Positions 52,461 through 64,000 of a stretch of 64,000 nt of DNA are shown piece after piece. Numbering within the stretch: position 1 is the first letter of the stretch; the number at the start of each line of letters is the position of its first letter. The DNA lies in NCBI RefSeq assembly GCF_021018895.1, contig NC_079382.1, positions 21,870,001-21,934,000 on the forward strand. Direction: 5' to 3'. Below the pieces are notes generated by a model. That model worked only from the letters and a program-made list of their open reading frames with translations. It was not told the DNA's origin and made no database searches. Source of the DNA: Seriola aureovittata. Lineage: Eukaryota > Chordata > Actinopteri > Carangiformes > Carangidae. The position numbers and the translations under genes were made by a program.

Positions 52461-54684
52461 GAAGGTATGCCGCTTGCTGCATTTTCTTGTACTTAAATCT
52501 TGTACTTCTTCTGTGTGTGACTTGCCCTTTAAAAGCAACATGTGACTGAGAATGACCAAGGGCTGTCCGTATATAACCATCTCCAGCGCTGTAACCTGAA
52601 GCACGCTGAAGCAGAAAGTGACAAATATCCTCTCCTCACTAAGCGGGTAATGTCCAGATCTTCTCACAGCAACAAAAAAAAGGCCTAACAAAGCTTTATG
52701 TTTAAGAAAAAAACACTTCACATTATTCATGTTTACAGGCAAATCCTGTAGCCACACCACTGACAGGATGTTTTGTCTGAAAACTTAATAGAGCGATAAA
52801 AGGCGTACTTGAGAGCGTTCTGTTTGGGGCCGAACACATGAGGCGAGCTGGATCCAATATAGCAGAAGGTAATAAAAGTCTTTCCAGTAGACAAAAGGAT
52901 GGCATGATAAAACGAGGGGGGTGTCAAACTATATGAGCCCAGTAACTGTTCTCCTCTCTGAAAGGTTATTACATGAAATATGTCTGAACACAGCAGAAGA
53001 GTGACATTTGAATGACGCCACTCGGGAGTCGGGATCTGCAATTTCATCGGCTGGGCTCTTCGTCTTGTCCAATCTCCGTCCTCCTAGACCGTAACAACTC
53101 CTCCAGGTGTGTCGGACGAGATGAGGCAGAAATAAGAGCTCTCTCTCCTCGTGGACGTGAGCAGCTCTGGAGGCAGGACCTGCAGCTGGGTAAATTGCAG
53201 CTGCTCGCGGCATTACTCCTCAAGAAGGAACAGGCTCCGGCGTGTAAGCTGACACTTCCAGAGGTCTCTCACTCTGCTGTTTTTATTGTTGGACTACAGA
53301 GCGGAGGTTTTTAGAAAAGGGCTGAAAATAATGGTGGATTCCCTGCAGTAACAAAATGTCTGGAAGAGCGAAACTAACAGAGCACATCCCTGTCTGTCGC
53401 TAACACTCAGCAAATGGTTTCCCATTATGCTACTTCCAACTGTAAGTGATGTTTGGATCCATTCGCTCATTTAAATCTTGTATGTAAATTAATTTTGGGA
53501 CGAATTTGACACGAGAGTTGAAAAGAAAAAAAAAAAATCCCTAATAACGTTACAATGAACGGCAATGAAATTTTTGGGGCACCACTTCCCACTATGTGGA
53601 AGAGCTTTGATAAATTACTTGATTGATTGATATGATCTGTCTAATACCAGAAGTCGTGTCGTCTCCAGTCTCTACTTCAAAGTACCACAACAGGACAACG
53701 ACCGAGTTTAAATAGAGAAACATTTTAACTACACTACTAACTAATACAGGATGAATGCAATGTCTAATAATCAGCAAGATGAAAATCATAAGTAAGTGTT
53801 TAGCCACTACTGTAGTTCGTCCTTGTGAAGGGAGTTACATTTGTTTTTTTTTTAATCATAGTTTAACTTCACAGACCAAACAGTAAAGTAACAGTAAATA
53901 ATGGCACCTTATCTTTTCATATCATCAGATGCAGGGAAATCCACCTGCAATCCATTCACTGGTTCACAAGGACACTGTATCCCAGACAATCTTGTCCCAC
54001 TACAAATATAAAATTGTTTTTGAACAGCGTGTTTAATGGATTAGTCTGGTGTCAGAATGTTTTAGCGTCATATCCCAGTGGTGGGGTTTTCCTTTGCGGG
54101 TACGCGTTGATCTTGTCAGGAGTCTTTCCAGTGTTATAATTACCCCTGCCCTTCATCTCTGACCTCCCCCTCCATGTCTGAACGGTCTCAAACAATCAGT
54201 TTGACTGGCAGAGCGATGGAGCGTTCGCTGAACCTCAGAAATACAAAGACTTCATTAACGCATATCCTCAAAGTCGATTGCAACGTCCTCATTGAGGAAG
54301 TTAGAAAGGATGAGAATTTTTATGGAAATTATGAGAAGGTTATCTACTGGACAAGGAAAATGATTAGTGTGGTGGAGAACATCAAACTCTGTGGTCAAAG
54401 TCAGAGCTTCGACTCGTACACAATGTTCTCCATGAGATCCATGTACACTGTACTGTATACAGACAGTGCACGGTGATATGTGCTTGGTTTGGCACATTTT
54501 AAATATAAAATTAGAGAGGCACAAACTTCCTGGAGAAAATGTGAAAAAGACTCTGATGTAAACACTGCAGAAAGGTTCAAACGTCTTAAAATATTAATTT
54601 CAGTCTAACTTGAAGCTGAACCACTGAAAGGGTTTAAAATGTAGTGACTGAAAGTCTTTTAAGGTTTAAGTTCAAGTTCAAATC

Positions 54685-54850
54685 CTGAAAGCAGTTGAAC
54701 TGTCCGTTGACGTATGAAAGCAGTTGAGATGTCAATAAATGAGGAAAGCAACTGAAGGTTGAGATGAGTTGTTCATTTGACAGCAGTTGAAGTGTTGGGA
54801 GTATTGAAGGTGTCAGTTGCGGAGGCTGAAAGCAGTTGAAATGTCAGTTT
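54685..54850 (+). repeat. Degenerate minisatellite
   Basis: About five imperfect units of 25-40 bp built on gaaagcagttgaaatgtcag, with spacing changes between units. Confidence 0.6.
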
Positions 54851-54969
54851 GTTTCAGGTGTTTTCAGCTAACTTCTGACTGCAAAAAGAAAAAAGAAAAC
54901 AGGAAACTGCCCAGGACCCACAGACCAGATCTGAGTCTGTGTGTCCTGTCCAGAGAGACAACATCAGCT

Positions 54970-55145
54970 GCATGTTCAAACACTGTTTATGTTTAGGCAA
55001 CAAGGACCCGTGGTGGCTGTGTGAGCAATGACTCATGTTGGTCAAGACAAAAACATGATGGTAGCATGACGTTCGACAGTCCACTTTGTTTTCGCCATGA
55101 CAACCAAGAAATGTTTTTCTACCTAAACTCAACCAAACCTTAACC
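54970..55145. repeat. Teleost dispersed repeat
   Basis: The sequence tttaggcaacaaggacc through ctcaaccaaaccttaacc belongs to a repeat type that is common in fish introns and related to the 52190-52460 copy. It is non-coding. Confidence 0.4.
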
Positions 55146-56384
55146 ATAATGGTTAATAATGGTTTAGTTTGGAGGACTTGTTCATTTATGGGTTTCCCTG
55201 GAGGAACAGGAAAGAGATTTAGCTACCAGTCGGCTGTAGGGGTGGAAATACACTGCTGCTAAAAAGATTGTTGATACCTCCATTAGTCAGTAGAAAATGA
55301 ATCAACAACAATTCTGTCATTTGTCTAACACTGATTCCACACCCTGATGGTGGCAACAAATAACAACAGGAGAAACTGTTACAGCCCAAATGAAAATATT
55401 ATACTGGAGCATCATGGGCCGACTGAACCACTACATCATAAGAGTATTAGCTGCTCAGTACATTGTGTTCATTGTGTGTACGTTTTTTTTTTTGTAAAAA
55501 TGGATAAGTAATGTCAAACATAGAAAAGTGATACCGCAGCAGCAGCTAATCAGCAGTGTGGCTCAAAAACATCAGCTTTCAGTGCCAGCTCCTCAGAATC
55601 AATTTGCAAAGGCTGCTTTCCAAGGCTGCCTTCTTGGATCGTAGTGCACCCATCATACAATGGGGCATCATTAATAGAAAAGGCAGAGAACCAATTTCTC
55701 CAGGCACAGCGGCCTCTCTATATTAGAATATGATGCAGCCACAAGGTGCTGCATCTGAGCAACAGGCGCAGCTGAGATCAGTGACCTGTATCACCCACAG
55801 CTGAATGATCACATTTCAAAAGCTAGTCCTCTGCCCGTTTACGCCCACATTTTAGTCAAGGCAACGAGTTCACGCCCCTTCACTGAGGCCTCAGCCAAAT
55901 ACATTCTGTGAGAAAATAAAATGAAACTCGTTAAAATGAAAAGACGAGGCAAGCTGAAGGAGAGCACATCAAAAGAGCACATCAGAGACTTTAATTACAC
56001 ATGCACTGAGCCTCGTGGATTTGTGATATAAAACAGAAGTAGTATCAAAGAGGCGATTTTTACTTTAAACAGTGTAATCTCTCTCCAAACACAGCTCCCT
56101 ATGTGAGGTGCCATGATGACGAGGCGAGAGAGTCTGCATAAATTTAGAGACAAATCTCACGGGAGTGTCGGGTTGTCACAAAGCTCTCATCATACAGGTG
56201 CTCACACTATCAGGAACCTGCTGGAAGGGGACTGTCTGTTTACATCATGAGGGATGGAATTAACCAGGTGGGAAAGATTCCCATTTTTACGATTCAAGAT
56301 GGCGGCTGACAGACCAGAGGCCTGAACTACGAAGCAGGATTTGGGGTTAGCAAGATAACTTCAGAGTTAAATCTGGGTTTTCAG

Positions 56385-56490
56385 GGGCGAGCCGACGTGC
56401 GAGTGGTCGAGCCCTGAGCAGCACGTCCCCGATTTGACTCCCAGCAGGACAGAGCCTTTACTGCATGTCTCTACCCCTCTTTCTCTTCAC
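56385..56490 (+). mobile_element. tRNA-derived SINE fragment
   Basis: An A-box-like segment (gtgcgagtggtcgagc) is followed by a B-box-like segment (gatttgactcc, near 56431) and then by the ctttactgcatgtctctacc tail seen after the tRNA-like head in many fish SINEs. It does not fold as a working tRNA. Confidence 0.5.
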
Positions 56491-57659
56491 TTTCGCTTTC
56501 TTTTTTTAATTTTTGATGGTGCTGTATAAATATGACCCGTTCTTCTTTGTATTGTAGTACTTTACCGCCCATTTCCTGATAGAGGTGAAGCCACGTTTCC
56601 ATCTCTATGGACGGATTCTTTCGTATTCTAGTTTAAATAACAAACACGAGAATCCCTGAAGCTGCTCCACATCACTAACATAATGGTTGGCTTCATTGTT
56701 TAACTTGAACGGTTCACATATTTTATTCATCGCTTCTGCATCTATGACTACCACACGCTCCCTTTAATAAAGCTGATTCCACCATCAGAATTAATTTCTA
56801 TCCTTCCAACTTAAGTCCAACTGATTCCTGTTTTTCTAATTGACTCTACATTACTGTGATTGGTTGTCTGACTCTAAGTAACCTGTCCTATAAGACTGTA
56901 AGACAACCTGTCTCTGTGGGGGCATTAAAGTTTCTCCAAGACAAAGCAGCGCTCTGCAAATGAAAGTCCTCATTAAATCCAAATTATTTTACACCCTCCT
57001 CATCACCATCATCAGTTTTCACCGATAACTGCTAAACATCTCTGCGTCGCTTCAGAAGAAAACTCCACTTTCTTCACCATTAGTCACGACAAACAGAGAC
57101 GGAGGGAAATGGCTGTAAAGAGGAAACTGCCTGCAGCACTCTGCGCTGGGCGAGCCGTTCTCTGAGCGTTTAGCAAAGAGCCAGATGGGAGAACTTCATC
57201 CTCGTCAACTCAGGCTCACTTTCATCTGAATTTCCCAGCTGCCAGGCGCTGTCATGACAGTAACGTGTGCAAGGCGGGGACTTTTAAGATCCACTGTGAA
57301 GGCAATTTTACCCCTTTATGGAGCCAGTGAGCTTTGAATGAAGGTTAAAGCTGGTGATGGAGGATACTGCAGCTCACTGTGACGAAAACATTCTCAATGT
57401 CATTTCAAGGGTTTTAAAGGATTAAAGCTGAAGGTGTGCTGTTAAATACCGCTGTGGTGTCTCACTCCGACATAATGACAAGCTGCTGTTTCTTTATAAA
57501 TAAAAAATACACCATCAGCTATTAATACATTTGTTGTTACTGTTTCTACACCTGTCTGCCGTTTACAGTAAGAAACACTGGGCCTCATGCACGAATATTC
57601 TTATCCTAAATCCTATTGGTTCCCAATTGCACTGTTAACTCTCTTAACTGCACAAACTT

Positions 57660-57905
57660 GACATTAAAGCTGAAACAATTATTCGATAAATCGATTCGCT
57701 ATCAACAAAAAAATATTGGGCAACTATTTTGATACCTGATTAATCGTTTCAGTCTTTTTTTACTTGAAAAAAATGCAAATATTGTGAGCCCAGCTTCTCA
57801 GATGAGAAGTTTTTATCATTGTAAACTGAAGATTTTTGGGTATTTAAATTTGATCAAAACACACTTAATCAAAAAAATTAATCAGCGGATAAATCAACAA
57901 TTGAA
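57660..57905 (+). repeat. TTAATCGATT-type teleost repeat
   Basis: Contains aagctgaaacaattattcga, tgattaatcgtttcagtc and actgaagatttttgggtat. A second fragment, aataatcattagttgcagca, ends at about 58250. Confidence 0.6.
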
Positions 57906-59799
57906 ATAACGACATGATTTCATATATTATGATATTTCTTTTTGTACAATGAATCATGTTTACCTTCCCCTGAGGACATTCTGTGTAACTGGACCACTTT
58001 GAATAAACTGGACACCAAGAATCTGTTACTACAGACGCCTGCACGTTACATCGGCGTGTTGAGAACCAGGAACCTTGACAGACCTGCTGCCAAACGCTCT
58101 CTGGTTCCTTCACTGTACTGAGTCTCTTCGGGGTTTGGACTCCTGGTTTTTTGTTTAAATCAGCACTTTAAACTCAGCTTCAGAGTTTTTCACTACGTTC
58201 TGTCTTTTTAAAGAGAAACAATAAAGAAAATAATCATTAGTTGCAGCACCAGCATTTTTATTCTCAATTTTGCAGCTGCTTCATCTCTATCAGGAATGTT
58301 TTTTGTATTTGGGCCATTTCACTCTAATCACACTACTTGGTTTTCAGTCGACTAATGATCAAGTTTTACATTTGCCTACAAGCTGTAGGCTGCTGCTGCT
58401 GAATACATTAAGCTGAGTCAACACATATTGTTACAGAAACACCAATAATCCTGTCCAAAACAAAGTATTATGAAACTTTAATGATGCTCCTGGGAAATTA
58501 GGTTGCACTGAAACATGTTTCGGGTAAAGTTAATGTAGCAATCCCCAGTTTTACCCAAGGGATGTCCGGTGGTGTCCAGAACTAATTGTGACCAATATGG
58601 GTTTTTAATCCTGTAGAAATCTGCTGCTTCTTTAACTTGGACAGTAAAAGTCGGTGAAGACAGAGGTTCCCTGATCAAACTGTTCCCACCTGAATCAGAC
58701 TGGAGTCAGAATGTGATGTACATTTTTTTTCTTTAATTCTCTGTATCTACTTATGTCAGGTTTATCTGAATGTTTAATGTAATTTTCTTGCAGGTTTTAC
58801 CTTGAATATTTATTTTTCTCTATTACATGTGACAGTAAGTGGAAAAGTTGGATTTTTGTGTTAATACTTGTCATGAATTCACGCAGAACAGCCGACTCTA
58901 CAAATGACAAGAAATGACTGAGGTTTATGACATGGAAACAAAGGAAAGCTTTTAGGTTGGCGTCTCCGGTTAATTACTGCAGGAAAACAATGAAGAAACT
59001 GGATAATAAAACTATACATACACTGACATCTAGGAAACTGGGTGCTGTATAACATGAGAGAGATGTCCAAGCAAGGTCAAGTTTAACAGCTACAAATATG
59101 AACCTTAATGTAAATTTTGACACTAATAAAGTTGGTTAGGTTAGGTTTGGTTTTATGTGGGGCTGATGCTCTGCAGCTGCACTGAACTGTACTGCAACTG
59201 GACAGAGGTCATGAATAATACATGCCTCATAGCAACAGTTTAGTTGTATAAAAGAAGAAATAAGAGCAATCATGTTGAGTATTTGTAAAAAAGAAAAACA
59301 TTATATAAGCACACAAAAGCTCAATTTTTGCAATTTCTGTTGGGACGACTGTGAACTCAATGTCCTGAAAGTCAGGAAAAACATGACATAAAATAAAAAA
59401 ACCTACTTTTTATTTGAATTTGTGTTAAAACTGTTAAAAGCATAATTTACATGAAATGTAAAAATAAATTTGCTTTTTTACAGTACGTTCACACATTAAT
59501 ATGACACACATGCAAATGTAGCTTTAGACCAGGTGTGTTGATTAGTATTTAATAATGCAACACTTGCGCAATATCCATATTGTCCTTCTCTTTTATCACA
59601 TAAACACACGCGTGTGATTTCAGTCAGTTTGGACGATTCTGATGCGACATGTTGGTTTGTTTGATGAATTTTCCCTTTAATTGAGATTCTCTAATTGTGG
59701 GAGTCATTTAGCAGCTGTGGTTGACCACCGTGGTCAGATTAATTAATTAAAATATTGTGCGCATGCAAACATCCCGTCCCTGTGGACCCCATTACTCAC

Positions 59800-60281
59800 C
59801 CTGCTGGGCTGATTACTGTGGTGAAGCAGCATCCCAGTCAGCTCCCTCAGCGACTCCCCCACACGTCTCACGAACTCCGCCGACGGCAGCCTCTGAGAGC
59901 AGAACAGGTCCATCGCTCGGGCCGCGACCTGGCAGGCCTGCAGGACCAGGTCGCGAGGACCCAGCGGAGGGGGGTCCCTGCACGCCGCCACCACCGAGTC
60001 GAGGAGCTGGCACACAGAGTCCGTCAACACCGACCCTGTGTCCTCGTCGGGGCTGAACCACAGAGACTCCAGGCCTCTGCTGTTGCCTTCTACTCGGTGC
60101 AGGGCGCACAGCGACTGGAGGAACTGCACATGGGGGTGCAACACTGTCTCCTGAGGAGTTCCGTGGTGCTGAGGGACAGAGGCGGCGGGCTGGGGGTCTA
60201 GTTGCAGGAGTTCAGGAGTCTCAGAGTCACAGCCGGGACCAAAGAGATCCTGTGAAACCTCTTCCACTGCACCGTCATGAC
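59800..60281 (-). CDS. mei4: MEI4, large central coding exon
   Basis: The exon is 482 nt: two bases complete the phase-1 codon from the previous exon, followed by 160 codons, ending in phase 0. The acceptor is CTCCAG|GTCATG and the donor is AGG|GTGAGT, close to consensus. The first quarter is acidic, low-complexity linker (EEVSQDLFG, then PQPAASVPQHH). The second part matches the conserved helical core of vertebrate MEI4: HVQFLQSLCALHRVE corresponds to human HMQFLQYLLELKNL, and LTDSVCQLLDSVVAACRDP to VSDSVFQLLDGLITFYRNP. It ends ESLRELTGMLLHHSNQ, matching KLEEFEKTLLHAILGN. GC content is much higher than in the flanking introns, as expected for a coding exon. The antisense open frame across it is a shadow. 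I have no doubt about the family; the acceptor is slightly less certain because its pyrimidine tract is weak. Confidence 0.92.
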
Positions 60282-60384
60282 CTGGAGGATTTTACACAAA
60301 CACAGTGAAAAGATTTAGATCCTTCTACAACTACACACACCCAAATACATGTGGACACACTGTTATATTTAAAAACATCCACTT

Positions 60385-60418
60385 CCTCAATGCAACACTC
60401 AGTTGTGTTGCATTGAGG
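60385..60418. repeat. Strong intronic hairpin, 14-bp perfect stem
   Basis: The arms CCTCAATGCAACAC (60385-60398) and GTGTTGCATTGAGG (60405-60418) are perfect complements around a 6-base loop. In the MEI4 pre-mRNA the hairpin lies about 105 nt before the acceptor of the central exon. Confidence 0.75.
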
Positions 60419-61239
60419 TTTTTCATTATACTTTGGATCAATTACCCTACAATTATTGTAAGATGATACCATTTTGAATCATTTAATATTTTAATGATAC
60501 AGCAGCTGACATCTCCTTCAAGTCAGACCCTTGGTGAAGGTCAGTGAAACCACATCACTGGAGACCCCACTCATAAAGGGGCTGTGTGACAAGAGGCCCA
60601 GTCTGTGGGTGGCAAACTGACAATACACTCAATATTAGCAGGGGACATACAATTAAATTGTCTTATAAAATAATAATAATAATCATTCATAATGATGATC
60701 ATATAATTATATCATAATTACAGTCAATTATTTCCAGTATTATCCCTGTGATCACAAGGGCTCACAGTACTGAGGGGCCATGTTTAACCTTGAAGTTACA
60801 ATCATGATCTGGTTTCCAAACACTGAGTTTATATTTTAGACTCCTGCTCTGGCTGTATTCTTAAAAAAAAAAAAAAAACACAGTAACATGAACATCAAAA
60901 CATTAGGACCACACGTCTTATTTTAGCCAGAAATAGTGTGAAATTATGCTCTCACATTTTCTCTGTAAGTGCATTGTTTTAGCTGCAGTGACACGATCCT
61001 GCTGAAGAAATATAAAGTGAAAACACTAATGCGAAACCCAAAACAGAGGCGCACAAACAAGGTTTGTCAAGCTGACAGTCGTTTCCTGCATTTCCACACA
61101 AATACGTATTTAACTAAATCAGTGCAAACGCATTTCAGAGAAGAAGATAAAGACATATTTTTTTACTTATTATAAAGAGAGTCCAGACCTGCTATTTGGA
61201 AAGTGCATTGAGAGAACTTGTGAATTGTGAACATGTTGT

Positions 61240-61278
61240 GAATTGGCGCTGTACAAATAAAAATTGACTTGACTCCCA
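61240..61278 (+). repeat. L2-type 3' terminal fragment
   Basis: The text ggcgctgtacaaataaaa, followed by a ttgacttgactc run, is the usual 3' end of teleost L2-like elements. The fragment is about 40 bp. Confidence 0.45.
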
Positions 61279-61456
61279 TTTTTAAGGAATGTTTCATATT
61301 ATAATGGTTGCAGCTCATGATTCTGAGAACAGGTGGGCCTTGGTTATCATTTCCGCAGGCTGTACTCCTGAATGTCTCCCCTTGGCCCTTGGGTTTTATA
61401 TTTAGGAGGACACGTGTTTTCCTTGGAACAAATTCTGTCATAAAGGCAGCAATATT

Positions 61457-61458
<2 letters not shown>

Positions 61459-61503
<45 letters not shown>
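61459..61503 (+). repeat. (TG)n microsatellite
   Basis: About 45 bases of pure TG in the 2.8-kb intron. Confidence 0.95.
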
Positions 61504-61504
<1 letters not shown>

Positions 61505-62204
61505 GTTTCAAGAAAAACATATCCTCTGCCTGCAGTGCCAACTACTCCTGAGAAATGAACGATAAGATCATTTAAATCAGTCATGATACTTTGCGAGTAA
61601 GTGGAGTATGAAGTCACTTCAAGTGTTTCACTGGCAACGGGAAAAATGAACACTCTGCTCTAAATACTAGAAATATGGAACGATGCAAGTGCAAATACAA
61701 AGTGTGTGTTGTTCAGTTTGCAAGTGAACAGAGTTTCTGCAGAGTTCACCAAGTTAAATTTAAGACTTTATAATATTTTTTTTACACCATTTATGCAGCA
61801 GTATGTGGCAATAATTCATAACAATATAACTAATAAATCATGAAACATGAGCTGGACCTGGATAAGTAGCAGGAAATTAAAGAAAAATTAAAGACTCAGC
61901 TAATAGAGCTCAGTTTCAAGGCAGGTTTCATTTGAATCACAAACAAAAACATTTAATTAAAAAAATAGAAAAAATATTTAAGACTTTTGTAAATGAAATT
62001 AAAGACTTTTTCATACTTACATATAAACAACATACTTAATAACATTTTTTTTGTTTGTTTAGGAAACTGGAATCAACGCTCTCTGTAAGACTTTTCTAGA
62101 CCTGTAGCTCATCCTGATAAAATATCTGTGAAGACACAATATTTCGGCTCCCTTGCATGAGAAATGATGCTAACCTTTGACTGAGAAATGTTGGTCTCAT
62201 AAGT

Positions 62205-62450
62205 CAAAGTCAGACTGAGGGACTTTGTCTTCAGAAACTAAAATCTTTAGTAAATTTAAGATGTGATTCTTCAGTGCTCACTGCAGTGACTTCTCAGGGT
62301 TTGGGAAATAAAGACTACAAACATGTCCGTCAATAGCAGGCCTCTATGGCTGAATCAGTAAGTTTAGGTTCTGTAAAACTGTGATGTGCATTTTCTGACA
62401 TTTTACAGACTAAAAAAATGAAAATAATTATTAGTGGCAGGTCTAAAATG
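62205..62450 (+). repeat. TTAATCGATT-type teleost repeat, fragment
   Basis: Recognised mainly by ctgtgatgtgcattttctga then cattttacagac at its end and attattagtggcaggtct beyond it. Confidence 0.4.
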
Positions 62451-63077
62451 CAGCAGAAGTGAAGCCTCTTCTTGGCCACAACTTTCAAAAAAGCTTCCAA
62501 ACTCCACTGATGTGTTTAAGAACCAGTCGATAAAATTTGCATATCATCAATATTGTTTTTACATAATCAAAATTCATACCTTGAAATATAGTTATATATA
62601 TTACACCAGTCTGGAGAGAAGAAACAGAAACTTTCCTTTTTGTAAAACACACACTGACCTTGTCAAAAGGAGGAAGGAGCAGACTCAGCTCTACACCTGA
62701 CAAATCAACATTCAGGAGCGTTATGTGTGGAATCATTAGCAGCCTGGTGTGATAACCTCAGGACAGCGGGCTCAGTGTCTGAGCTCCTCTGAGGACTCAT
62801 GTCAGATTGTGCCTGTTCCTGAGATATCCTCTCCTCCGAACCAAAGGCATCAGCACAGATACACACTGGGCTTGTATATCTACATAAACTGCCTGCACTT
62901 TTTTTGGGCATGAGCTCACCTTTCACTGGCTCCTCTGCAGGCCACTGAATAAATGATTCGTAAAGTCGACTTTTCAAGGATGAAACTCCTGCTAAACTAA
63001 AACGTTTTCTATCACTGGGGTAAAGGACTAATATTCATCTTATTTTTAGTAACCGACGTACATGGAGGAAGGCCCAC

Positions 63078-63323
63078 CTGTCGTCTCCGTGGCGCTCTTT
63101 GTGTCTGATGTCACCCTGCCGATCAGCATCTCCTGTCGCAGCCTCAGTACCTCCTCCTGCAGCCCCTGGGCTTTTCTCTTCCAGCTTTCATCCTGGCTCC
63201 TCAGCTTGCAGGCCAGAGACTCAGCATTCTCTCGGCCACTCATGCCCACAGGCGTGTTCTTTATTATGGCCACTGCCACGGCGACTTTGGCTTTCGTAGA
63301 AAACCACTGCGCCTGACTCGCTC
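63078..63323 (-). CDS. mei4: MEI4, N-terminal coding exon (partial gene; initiator exon not found)
   Basis: MEI4 is a nuclear, chromosome-axis protein that works with REC114 and IHO1 to allow SPO11-dependent double-strand breaks in meiosis. Its N-terminal helix binds REC114. This exon encodes 81 full codons. It opens with QWFSTKAKVAVAVAIIKNTP, which lines up with the human N-terminus (QKWYLRTSKLALALAIIRSK). Near its middle is a helical, coiled-coil-like segment, LQEEVLRLRQEMLI, matching the human EVMQLRQKLL region. The acceptor is a pyrimidine-rich tract ending in CAG at 63326-63324. The donor is CAG|GTGGGC, with GT at 63077-63076. The exon enters and leaves in phase 1. An in-frame stop lies upstream near 63373 with no ATG between, so the start codon must come from an upstream exon. 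The GTG-initiated frame at 63279 is not the real start. Confidence 0.9.
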
Positions 63324-63464
63324 CTGCCGAGAGGACAGATTCTGAGGATGGTGGGTGGGTACATTCAGGTTAACTCCAGCAAAGTGTCAGTTCAGTAATA
63401 CAGTTATCACATATGCAATCTCTACCACACCTCATTTCTAAATGTACTTAATACAAGTTCACAA

Positions 63465-63725
63465 AAGGGCTGAAACTAATAATTACTTTCATTATTTATT
63501 AATCTGCTGATTATTTTCTTAATCTGTGTCTATGTCTAAACGTCAAAAAATAGTCAAAGATACTTGTTATAATTCCCCTCTGTCTTGTGTGGCAAAGAAA
63601 AAATAAAAAAAAAGATCAAATCTTCACATTTGAAAAGCTGGAACCATTAAATCAAATATAGTTACTGATTAATTCTCTGACAATTAACTAATCAATAAAC
63701 CGACTCACTGTTGCAGCTCTACTTG
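63465..63725 (-). repeat. TTAATCGATT-type teleost repeat, reverse copy
   Basis: Starts gggctgaaactaataattac and ends caataaaccgactcactgtt then gcagctct; cttcacatttgaaaagctgg lies in the middle. It faces the next copy. Confidence 0.65.
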
Positions 63726-63779
63726 AGTCTTATTTTCAGCAGGTTCACAACATACTGTGCATCATTTATATTAGTCACA

Positions 63780-63985
63780 AAACTGCTGAAACAATTAGTC
63801 AACTAATTTATTAATTAGATTAACAAATATTTTTGATAATCACTTAAATGTTTAAATCAAGCCTCGAGCAAAAACACCAAACAATCCGCAGTTTGATCTT
63901 GTTGATTTTTTAGGATTTAATGATTTTCTTCGTCCTATGTAATGTTACATAAAATATAGGACTGTTGTTTGGACAAAAACTTCCT
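63780..63985 (+). repeat. TTAATCGATT-type teleost repeat, partial copy facing the previous one
   Basis: Begins gctgaaacaattagtcaact and reaches aggactgttgtttggacaaa near the window edge. Confidence 0.6.
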
Positions 63986-64000
63986 GAAAACACCAATTCT

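Larger units (their letters stand above)
47036..59799 (-). other. MEI4 middle intron (about 12.8 kb)
   Basis: The intron is bounded by GT at 59799-59798 and AG at 47037-47036. It contains an L2-like LINE remnant, a TTAA-flanked MITE, a long G-run, a GA-rich tract, a degenerate minisatellite and SINE-like pieces. A slightly GC-richer patch at 52930-53310 is open on both strands (94 and 100 codons), but neither translation is recognisable and no splice-site support was found. Confidence 0.8.
60282..63077 (-). other. MEI4 intron between the N-terminal and central exons (about 2.8 kb)
   Basis: The intron is bounded by GT at 63077-63076 and AG at 60283-60282. It contains a TG microsatellite, the 3' end of an L2-like element, a teleost repeat fragment and a strong hairpin about 105 nt before the 3' splice site. 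No other coding signal was seen. Confidence 0.82.
63324..64000. other. Sequence upstream of the first identified MEI4 exon
   Basis: This is an intron or 5' region of MEI4. Most of 63465-63985 is two copies of the same teleost repeat in opposite orientation. No CpG-rich promoter is visible, so the promoter probably lies beyond the window edge. Confidence 0.6.

Noticed and set aside
52383..52760. 125-codon minus-strand open frame
   Set aside because: It overlaps a dispersed SINE-like repeat and uses a non-ATG start; nothing recognisable.
52929..53314. Overlapping open frames on both strands in the 12.8-kb intron
   Set aside because: A slightly GC-richer patch, but no family match and no good splice pair, so not called as an exon.
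56385..56490. Possible tRNA gene
   Set aside because: The A-box and B-box are present, but the arms do not form a cloverleaf and the 3' part is a SINE tail.
59755..60201. 148-codon plus-strand open frame
   Set aside because: It is antisense to the central MEI4 exon; its openness follows from the GC-rich codons of the real exon.

Overview
The window is vertebrate genomic DNA, almost certainly from a teleost and probably a percomorph. It is AT-rich, intron-dominated and full of dispersed repeats of fish type, with long CA/TG microsatellites. There is no operon structure and no bacterial signal. Apart from MEI4, no open frame longer than chance resembles a protein family I know.

One protein-coding gene is supported. 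It is MEI4, a meiotic DNA double-strand-break factor, on the minus strand across most of the window. Four coding exons were placed by similarity to vertebrate MEI4 and by GT-AG splice sites with matching phase: 63078-63323, 59800-60281, 46904-47035 and 22811-23056 (stop codon TAA). Together they encode about 367 residues, against about 385 in human. Only the first few residues, including the initiator Met, are missing; they lie on an exon that is outside the window or not securely identified. The introns are about 2.8, 12.8 and 23.8 kb.

Layout: 1-22388 is intergenic DNA downstream of MEI4, with repeats only. 22389-22810 is the likely 3' UTR, with an AATAAA signal and an embedded repeat. 23057-46903 is the last intron, which holds long CA/TG tracts and other repeats, and a CpG-rich block at its upstream end. 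47036-59799 is an intron with an L2-like LINE remnant, a TTAA-flanked MITE, a G-run and SINE-like pieces. 60282-63077 is a short intron with a strong hairpin near its 3' splice site. 63324-64000 is upstream sequence, mostly two facing repeat copies.

Mobile DNA includes two small families of inverted-repeat elements flanked by TTAA (piggyBac-like MITEs), two L2-like LINE remnants, tRNA-derived SINE-like pieces, a repeat family carrying nuclear-receptor half-sites (one perfect oestrogen-response-element palindrome and one perfect DR1), and more than a dozen pieces of a TTAATCGATT-rich teleost repeat. I see no clear new biological system. The points most worth checking are the MEI4 gene model, the hormone-response motifs in repeats, the TTAA MITEs, a CpG-rich intronic block and a decayed coding-like stretch next to the last MEI4 exon.
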